Shown: piece by piece, positions 59,170-64,000 of the stretch | How positions within the stretch are numbered: the stretch's first letter is position 1 | Layout of the letters: the number at the start of each line of letters is the position of its first letter | Assembly (NCBI GenBank): GCA_000307305.1 | Contig: DF158883.1 | Span: 186,001 to 250,000 of the forward strand | Direction: 5' to 3' | Length of the DNA: 64,000 nucleotides | DNA from: Enterobacteriaceae bacterium B14 | GTDB lineage: Bacteria > Pseudomonadota > Gammaproteobacteria > Enterobacterales > Enterobacteriaceae | Position numbers and translations under genes: made by a program | Notes under the pieces: generated by a model | Databases searched by the model: none | What the model was told of the DNA's origin: nothing | The model's input: only the letters and a program-made list of their open reading frames with translations

Positions 59170-60267
59170 GTGATCATAATTAGATATCTGGTACGGGAAA
59201 CGCTGAAAAGCCAAATCGCGATCCTGTTTATTCTACTGCTTATCTTCTTCTGCCAAAAGTTGGTCAGAGTGCTTGAAGCTGCGGTAAATGGCGATATACC
59301 AACAGATTTAATCCTAACGATTTTAGGATTAGGTGTGCCGGAGATGGCTCAACTGATTTTACCGTTGAGCCTGTTCCTTGCCATATTGATGACCTATGGC
59401 AAGCTGTATACGGAAAGTGAGATTACCGTCATGCATGCTTGTGGGTTTGGCAAGAAAGGCCTGCTATTCGCGGGTATGCTGTTAGCTATTTTTACCTCTA
59501 TTTTAGCGGCAGGTAACTCCTTTATATTTAAACCGTGGTCGGCGAAACAACAAGATGTCGTTATGGCTGAGGCTAAGGCAAACCCGAGCATGGCTGGTCT
59601 TGTTGAAGGGCAGTTTCAACCCTCTCAAGACGGTAATATGGTGCTATTCATCGGGAATGTGAAAGGCAATAAATTTGAAGATATTTTTATTGCTCAGTTG
59701 CGCCCATCAGGAAATCAGCGACCTTCTGTTGTCATAGCAGAAAAAGGCCATATGGAGAAACATTCGGATGGTTCTCAGGCTGTTTATCTAGATAAAGGTA
59801 CGCGTTACGAAGGTACCGCGATGCTACGCGATTTTCGTATCACCGATTTTACTAATTATCGTGCAGATATGGGCTATAAAAATGCCGAGCTTGAAAATAC
59901 TACTGATGTAGAACAAGCAACCACGACTGAACTATGGGGCAGTAATGACCCGAAAGCGCGTGCTGAACTGCATTGGCGCTTAACGCTGGTGGCCTCCGTT
60001 ATCATCATGGCATTGATGGTGATTCCTCTGAGTGAGGTTAACCCACGTCAGGGGCGTGTTCTCAGTATGCTGCCTGCTATCTTGCTATACCTTATTTACT
60101 TTATGTTACAAAGTTCATTTAAATCAAATGGTTATAAAGGCAGGCTCGATCCGGCATTGTGGATCTGGGGCACAAACTTGGCATATTTGGCGTTGGCTGT
60201 ATTCCTCAACTTTTGGGATAGCATCCCAAGCCGCCGCCTTCGTGCTCGCCTGAGAGGAGCTGTTTGA
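59170..60267 (+). CDS. lptF: LPS export ABC transporter permease LptF
   Basis: One of the two inner-membrane permeases of LptB2FG, which extracts LPS and passes it to LptC. It has 365 residues with a GTG start (MIIIRYLVRETLKSQIAILF). Three N-terminal helices, a periplasmic beta-jellyroll domain (about 130-260) and three C-terminal helices are seen. The cytoplasmic coupling segment LYTESEITVMHACG is conserved. Its stop overlaps the lptG start (TGATG). Confidence 0.97.
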   Translation: MIIIRYLVRETLKSQIAILFILLLIFFCQKLVRVLEAAVNGDIPTDLILTILGLGVPEMAQLILPLSLFLAILMTYGKLYTESEITVMHACGFGKKGLLFAGMLLAIFTSILAAGNSFIFKPWSAKQQDVVMAEAKANPSMAGLVEGQFQPSQDGNMVLFIGNVKGNKFEDIFIAQLRPSGNQRPSVVIAEKGHMEKHSDGSQAVYLDKGTRYEGTAMLRDFRITDFTNYRADMGYKNAELENTTDVEQATTTELWGSNDPKARAELHWRLTLVASVIIMALMVIPLSEVNPRQGRVLSMLPAILLYLIYFMLQSSFKSNGYKGRLDPALWIWGTNLAYLALAVFLNFWDSIPSRRLRARLRGAV

Positions 60268-61352
60268 TGTTTAACGTTTTAGATCGTTATATTGGGCGCA
60301 CTATTTTAAACACCATCATGATGGCGCTGTTTTTACTGGTGAGTTTGTCTGGGATTATTAAGTTTGTTGATCAGCTAAGAAAAGTGGGCAATGGTGATTA
60401 TACGACGCTAGGTGCTGCATTTTTTACGCTGTTGAGTGTGCCAAAAGACATCGAGCTGTTTTTCCCGATGGCGGCGCTTTTGGGTTCATTGTTAGGTTTA
60501 GGTGCTTTGGCAACACGCAGTGAGCTGGTGGTGATGCAGGCATCTGGCTTTACTAAAATGCAAGTGGCGATGGCTGTTTTGAAAACGGCGATCCCACTTG
60601 TGTTATTAACTATGGCCATTGGCGAATGGGTTGCCCCTAAAGGTGACCAAAGTGCACGTAACTTGCGGGCACAAATGATGTACGGTAGCTCTCTTTTATC
60701 CAGCCAAGATGGTTTGTGGGCAAAAGATGGCAACGATTTCATCTATATCAGAAGTGTGAAAGATGATGGTGATACCAGCACACTTTCGGGCGTCAATATC
60801 TATAGCTTCGACGATCAAAGTAAGCTTCAGTCTCTTCGTTATGCAGCGAGTGCTGCTTTTGATAAAGAAGCACAGGTCTGGAAACTGTCACAGGTTGATG
60901 AATCGAACCTTACTGATTTGAAAAAAATCACAGGTCAGCAGACATTGACTGGAACGTGGAAAACAAACCTGACGCCGGATAAATTGGGTGTTGTGGTGAT
61001 TAAGTCGGATGCGTTATCGATTAGTGGCCTCTATACCTATATCAAATATCTGGATACGACAGGGCAGGAAGCAAAGAGCTATAAGCTGAGCTTCTGGAAG
61101 AAAGTGTTCACCCCACTTTCTGTCGTCGTCATGATGTTGATGGCACTTTCGTTTATTTTTGGCCCACTGCGCAGTGTCGCAATGGGAGTAAGAATGGTGG
61201 CGGGGATTTCGTGTGGGTTTATCTTCTTCTTGCTTAATGAGGTCTTCGGCAAGATGAGCCAGGTATCCAGTTTACCTCCGGTGATCAGCGCGGTGTTACC
61301 TAGCCTCTTATTCTTGGGTGTGAGTTTTTATCTACTGCGCAAGCGTGATTAA
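60267..61352 (+). CDS. lptG: LPS export ABC transporter permease LptG
   Basis: Second permease of LptB2FG. The start is ATG 60267 behind GGAG at 7 nt and gives 361 residues. Layout matches LptF: three helices, periplasmic jellyroll (about 125-265), three helices. Conserved parts: VLDRYIGRTILNTIMMALFL, SVPKDIELFFPMAALLGSLL and TRSELVVMQASGFTKMQVAM (coupling helix). Overlaps lptF by one base. A strong terminator follows. Confidence 0.97.
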   Translation: MFNVLDRYIGRTILNTIMMALFLLVSLSGIIKFVDQLRKVGNGDYTTLGAAFFTLLSVPKDIELFFPMAALLGSLLGLGALATRSELVVMQASGFTKMQVAMAVLKTAIPLVLLTMAIGEWVAPKGDQSARNLRAQMMYGSSLLSSQDGLWAKDGNDFIYIRSVKDDGDTSTLSGVNIYSFDDQSKLQSLRYAASAAFDKEAQVWKLSQVDESNLTDLKKITGQQTLTGTWKTNLTPDKLGVVVIKSDALSISGLYTYIKYLDTTGQEAKSYKLSFWKKVFTPLSVVVMMLMALSFIFGPLRSVAMGVRMVAGISCGFIFFLLNEVFGKMSQVSSLPPVISAVLPSLLFLGVSFYLLRKRD

Positions 61353-61415
61353 GCGCGACGTATATAGTTGCTAATATCCGCTTTTCTGGTTTATCTGAGA
61401 CGAGATTGACGCTTC

Positions 61416-61463
61416 AAACCCGGATACACAATGGATCGTTCCTAGTGTGTATCCGGGTTTTTT
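61416..61463 (+). terminator. Terminator after lptG
   Basis: AAACCCGGATACACA and TGTGTATCCGGGTTT form a perfect 15-bp stem with a 15-nt loop, followed by a run of six T. It lies between lptG and the convergent SUMF1 gene, ending one base before that gene's stop codon. Confidence 0.9.
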
Positions 61464-61464
61464 A

Positions 61465-62337
61465 TTACTTATCTTCTAAAGGCTTATTTTGGTTAACGGC
61501 ACAGCGAGCCGTTACCCTGTCTGTTATCACAATTGCTCCTCGGTAGACCGTAGGTGCGCCGCCATCTTTCTCAATGGGATAAGAGCGTACATATCTGTCT
61601 TCGGTTTTGGATGTGTGCTCAGGGTTTAAATACATCCATTCCCAACCATTAGAAGCCAGATCATAAATGCCTATCGAATTGGGTGGAAAGGAGCCAATAG
61701 GCATCAGCTTCATTCTGAACATAGAGTCACCGGAGGGTTGCTTATCTTTTTTTAGCGGCACATTCTTGCCGAGTTCTACAATGCCAGTATCCGTTGGGTA
61801 GAGAATAAAAAGGCCTTTACTGCGCGCAGCATATTCCCACTGAGTTTCCTTGGGTAATGCTACAGGTGCACCTATCACTTTCCCCAACCACTGGCAGTAG
61901 TCTGTTGCTTCCTGCCAAGTCAGCTGTACTGGGATGTTATCGCTTTTCTCTTCTTTCTGTTTGGGATCGATAACGTCTATAGAAGGGAGTTTATTCGCTT
62001 GAGAGTAAGCATCATAGTCGGCGTAGGTAACTTGGTATTTGCTGAGAGAGAAGCTATCGATATTTACTTTTTTAACGTCATCGCCTAAATCATAGAAGCC
62101 CGCATATTTTTGATCGCCATATTGGCCATCGAACTTACCAAACATAAATGACCCACCAGAAATAAAAACCATCTGCTTTTTCGTTCTGTCGATGAGGGCT
62201 GGTGTGAGGTCTTTGGATAGCAATAAGTCGATTTTATTGATCAAATCTAATACTGGCTTATGTACTGCGTCAGAAAATAGCAACCAAGGTAAAATGCCCG
62301 CGCATAAAGCGAGTAGGTAATAACGAGATTTAGTCAT
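61465..62337 (-). CDS. SUMF1-fold (formylglycine-generating-enzyme-like) membrane-anchored protein 1
   Basis: Protein of 290 residues with an uncleaved-looking N-terminal hydrophobic segment (YYLLALCAGILPWLLF) and a periplasmic SUMF1/FGE-sulfatase domain (about 55-285). Typical fold segments are MVFISGGSFMFGKFD, ISKYQVTYADYD-type region (FSLSKYQVTYADYD), VQLTWQEATDYCQWLG, LPKETQWEYAARSKG and GIYDLASNGWEWM. The paired cysteines used by true formylglycine-generating enzymes near the C-terminus are not seen; only ARCAVN remains. Function unknown. It overlaps the upstream paralogue by 8 bp. Confidence 0.82.
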   Translation of the reverse strand: MTKSRYYLLALCAGILPWLLFSDAVHKPVLDLINKIDLLLSKDLTPALIDRTKKQMVFISGGSFMFGKFDGQYGDQKYAGFYDLGDDVKKVNIDSFSLSKYQVTYADYDAYSQANKLPSIDVIDPKQKEEKSDNIPVQLTWQEATDYCQWLGKVIGAPVALPKETQWEYAARSKGLFILYPTDTGIVELGKNVPLKKDKQPSGDSMFRMKLMPIGSFPPNSIGIYDLASNGWEWMYLNPEHTSKTEDRYVRSYPIEKDGGAPTVYRGAIVITDRVTARCAVNQNKPLEDK

Positions 62338-63352
62338 GATTAGTTACCTTGGTTGGGCTATTAATGACGCAGCGAGCAGTATATTGGCTATAAGTTGAGA
62401 TAGGGACTGCCGCCGCGTCAAAATAGCGATCTGATGTGGTGACACCTAAGCCTGATGGGTCGTTGTAATCTTTATAGGGCCGAAGCACTTTTGCTGGTCC
62501 TTCATCGCTCAAGTAACCCTTTGCTGGGCCTTGGGGGTCGACAATATTCTCCCCTGTGGGTTTATCTCTGGAATACCAATCTTTCACCCACTCTTGGCCA
62601 TTACCAGACATATCGTATAGCCCCAATGGGATGGGAGGAAATTGCCCAACAGCGACGAGATAGCTGCCATTTTCAGAACTAGAGCTAGACATCATTTCGT
62701 ATGACGGCGCATTGACACCGCTGTCTATCTTGCCGGTATTCGTAATAAAAGGGACATGTTGGCCTCTATTTCTGGCTACGAATTCCCATTGAGCTTCGGT
62801 GGGGAGCGAGAAAGGTTGCTCGGTTAATTTCCCTAACCATTGGCAATAGCCGTTGGCCATCTCCCAGTTAACAATGGCAGGTAACATACTGTTTTTATGA
62901 TTCAATTCCCATCGGCTATATTCCAAGTCGTCACTACTATAGGGGTTTTTAAACTGGCCTATATCGGCTTGATAGGTGTCGAAATCCTTATTGGTAATTT
63001 TATACTTCGACATTGAAAAGTGACTTAGTGTGACAGGGTAGGTAGGCACTTGAGCACAAGAGGAGAGGTCTGGAGCGTAATTATCACAATCATCAACCCC
63101 CATAGTAAAAGACCCACCCTCAATAAAGACAGCATTGGCTAGAGCCTGTTGTTTAATCAATGTTTTATTTTGCCGTATGACGTCTGGTGTCATCGCGGTG
63201 GTGATTGAGGGTAATTCTTTACGGTGATAGCTATCGTAGCGTTCAACTATCCAAGTTACTGATTCGTATAGCCCATTGCTCATAAATGTTTGGGATAGAA
63301 AGATGAAGAGTATGGAAAAACTCATCAAGGTTAGTTTGAGTATTTTAGCCAT
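62330..63352 (-). CDS. SUMF1-fold (formylglycine-generating-enzyme-like) membrane-anchored protein 2
   Basis: Protein of 340 residues with an N-terminal membrane anchor (LKLTLMSFSILFIFLSQTFM), a helical spacer and a SUMF1 domain (about 70-335): FIEGGSFTMGVDDC, SHFSMSKYKITNKDFDTYQ, NWEMANGYCQWLGKL, LPTEAQWEFVARNRG, LGLYDMSGNGQEWVKDWYS and TARCVIN. As in its neighbour, the catalytic Cys pair of formylglycine-generating enzymes is absent. The pair looks like an old gene duplication with overlapping, co-translated genes. The start lacks a strong ribosome binding site, so a slightly different start is possible. No sulfatase gene is nearby. Confidence 0.82.
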   Translation of the reverse strand: MAKILKLTLMSFSILFIFLSQTFMSNGLYESVTWIVERYDSYHRKELPSITTAMTPDVIRQNKTLIKQQALANAVFIEGGSFTMGVDDCDNYAPDLSSCAQVPTYPVTLSHFSMSKYKITNKDFDTYQADIGQFKNPYSSDDLEYSRWELNHKNSMLPAIVNWEMANGYCQWLGKLTEQPFSLPTEAQWEFVARNRGQHVPFITNTGKIDSGVNAPSYEMMSSSSSENGSYLVAVGQFPPIPLGLYDMSGNGQEWVKDWYSRDKPTGENIVDPQGPAKGYLSDEGPAKVLRPYKDYNDPSGLGVTTSDRYFDAAAVPISTYSQYTARCVINSPTKVTNHD

Positions 63353-63501
63353 AGAGTGAGATGCAGGGCGGTTATAGACGATGAATAACGGAAGATACTA
63401 ACGGTATATAATAGCTGTTGATAGGTTTATTTTTATACAACATTCTATTTGTTCTCTCTCCATTAAGACGAAGGGTTTGCCTACTTTATATGTATGTCTT
63501 A

Positions 63502-63533
63502 CACTAAATGAGAATGATCATTCTCATTTAGTG
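63502..63533. promoter_or_regulatory. Perfect 32-bp palindrome, probable operator of the TetR-family gene
   Basis: The half-site CACTAAATGAGAATGA is followed by its exact reverse complement, with no spacer. It abuts the ribosome binding site (GGAG at 63533-63536) of the TetR gene. Its core AATGAGAATGA / TCATTCTCATT also looks like Fur-type hexamers. It could be the autoregulatory operator, a Fur site, or both. Confidence 0.65.
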
Positions 63534-63545
63534 GAGCAATAGAAT

Positions 63546-64000
63546 ATGTCTCAGCCCAGTACGCAGCGTGAAATACGAGCCTGTGAACGAAAGGATCATA
63601 TTATTGCTGCCGCGAGAACCTGCTTTCGTCGCTACGGTTTTCACGGTGCAGGTATGGCGGAGATTGCTAAGGTTTCTCAACTTAGCGTCGGGCAGATCTA
63701 CCGCGATTTCACCAATAAAGATGCGATTATCGAAGAGATTGTTCGTCGTATTGTCACTGATAAGATGCAATTTATTGCGAGTGATGAACCGAGTTTTGAG
63801 CGTTTGGCCTATGATCTCTCTTATCGAGCCTTGGCTAGTGACCCACAAAGGGGTGAGGACGACAGAGCATTAATGCTAGAGGTGGCAGCGGAGGCTACTC
63901 GCAACCCTAGGGTTGCACAAATCATGCGGGATGCTGATGAACGGCTTTTTCGTCAGACAAGCGATATGTTGATGCATTTGTACCCTAATCTATCCGCCCA
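63546..64000 (+). CDS. TetR/AcrR-family transcriptional regulator (3' end outside the window)
   Basis: The first 151 codons of a TetR-family repressor. The N-terminal helix-turn-helix domain is clear (about residues 15-62: DHIIAAARTCFRRYGFHGAG and MAEIAKVSQLSVGQIYRDF). The all-helical ligand domain begins near residue 65 and continues past the edge. The start at ATG 63546 follows GGAG at 9 nt. Ligand and target genes are unknown; the palindrome immediately upstream suggests autoregulation. It is divergent from the SUMF1 pair, with 193 bp between starts. Confidence 0.9.
   Translation, partial: MSQPSTQREIRACERKDHIIAAARTCFRRYGFHGAGMAEIAKVSQLSVGQIYRDFTNKDAIIEEIVRRIVTDKMQFIASDEPSFERLAYDLSYRALASDPQRGEDDRALMLEVAAEATRNPRVAQIMRDADERLFRQTSDMLMHLYPNLSA

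Overview
The window is chromosomal DNA from a Gram-negative member of the Enterobacterales. Almost every core protein can be aligned by eye, nearly end to end, with its Escherichia coli counterpart, and long stretches keep E. coli gene order. Several traits fit a plant- or environment-associated family such as Pectobacteriaceae, Yersiniaceae or Budviciaceae: moderate GC content, an intergenic palindromic element of a type I recall from Pectobacterium, Serratia and Yersinia, and a TolC without the long C-terminal tail. The genus cannot be fixed from this sequence alone. No rRNA, tRNA, CRISPR array, prophage or insertion sequence was seen.

Layout. 1-3100: the macromolecular synthesis operon on the minus strand (rpsU-dnaG-rpoD, rpoD cut by the window edge). 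3390-31595: a block matching the E. coli 66-69 minute region: tsaD, plsY, folB, uppP, cca, ygiM, ygiF, glnE, hldE, ubiK, ribB behind an FMN riboswitch, zupT behind a Fur-like box, ygiD, ygiC-ygiB, tolC, nudF-yqiB-cpdA-yqiA, parE and parC. An lpxL-type acyltransferase and a yjeH-type amino-acid exporter are inserted around hldE. 31800-37420: an accessory, partly AT-rich island between parC and plsC. It encodes a small secreted protein, a very long periplasmic coiled-coil FKBP-type isomerase whose 5' end looks frameshifted, and a Sel1-repeat lipoprotein. 37582-39993: plsC and ftsP close the E. coli-like block. 40084-61352: a second block matching the E. coli 96 minute region: ridA, pyrBI with its leader peptide and attenuator, argI with an ARG box, rraB, yjgN, valS, holC, pepA, lptF and lptG. 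Lineage-specific additions are a divergent ADP-ribosylglycohydrolase-like gene, a five-gene peptide/nickel-type ABC transporter, an M48 metalloprotease overlapping yjgN, and a DUF2164 gene. 61465-64000: two overlapping membrane-anchored SUMF1-fold proteins, then the start of a TetR-family regulator behind a perfect 32-bp palindrome.

Functional themes. Replication, transcription and translation: dnaG, rpoD, rpsU, parC/E, holC, valS, tsaD, cca. Envelope building and export: uppP, plsY, plsC, lpxL, hldE, lptFG, tolC, ftsP. Nitrogen, pyrimidine and arginine metabolism: glnE, pyrBI, argI. Cofactors: folB, ribB, ubiK. The least understood parts are the FKBP/Sel1 island, the yjgN-M48 pair and the SUMF1 pair.

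Many start codons were moved downstream from the longest possible reading frame on the basis of ribosome binding sites and protein alignment. Comparisons with E. coli proteins are from memory, not from a search.
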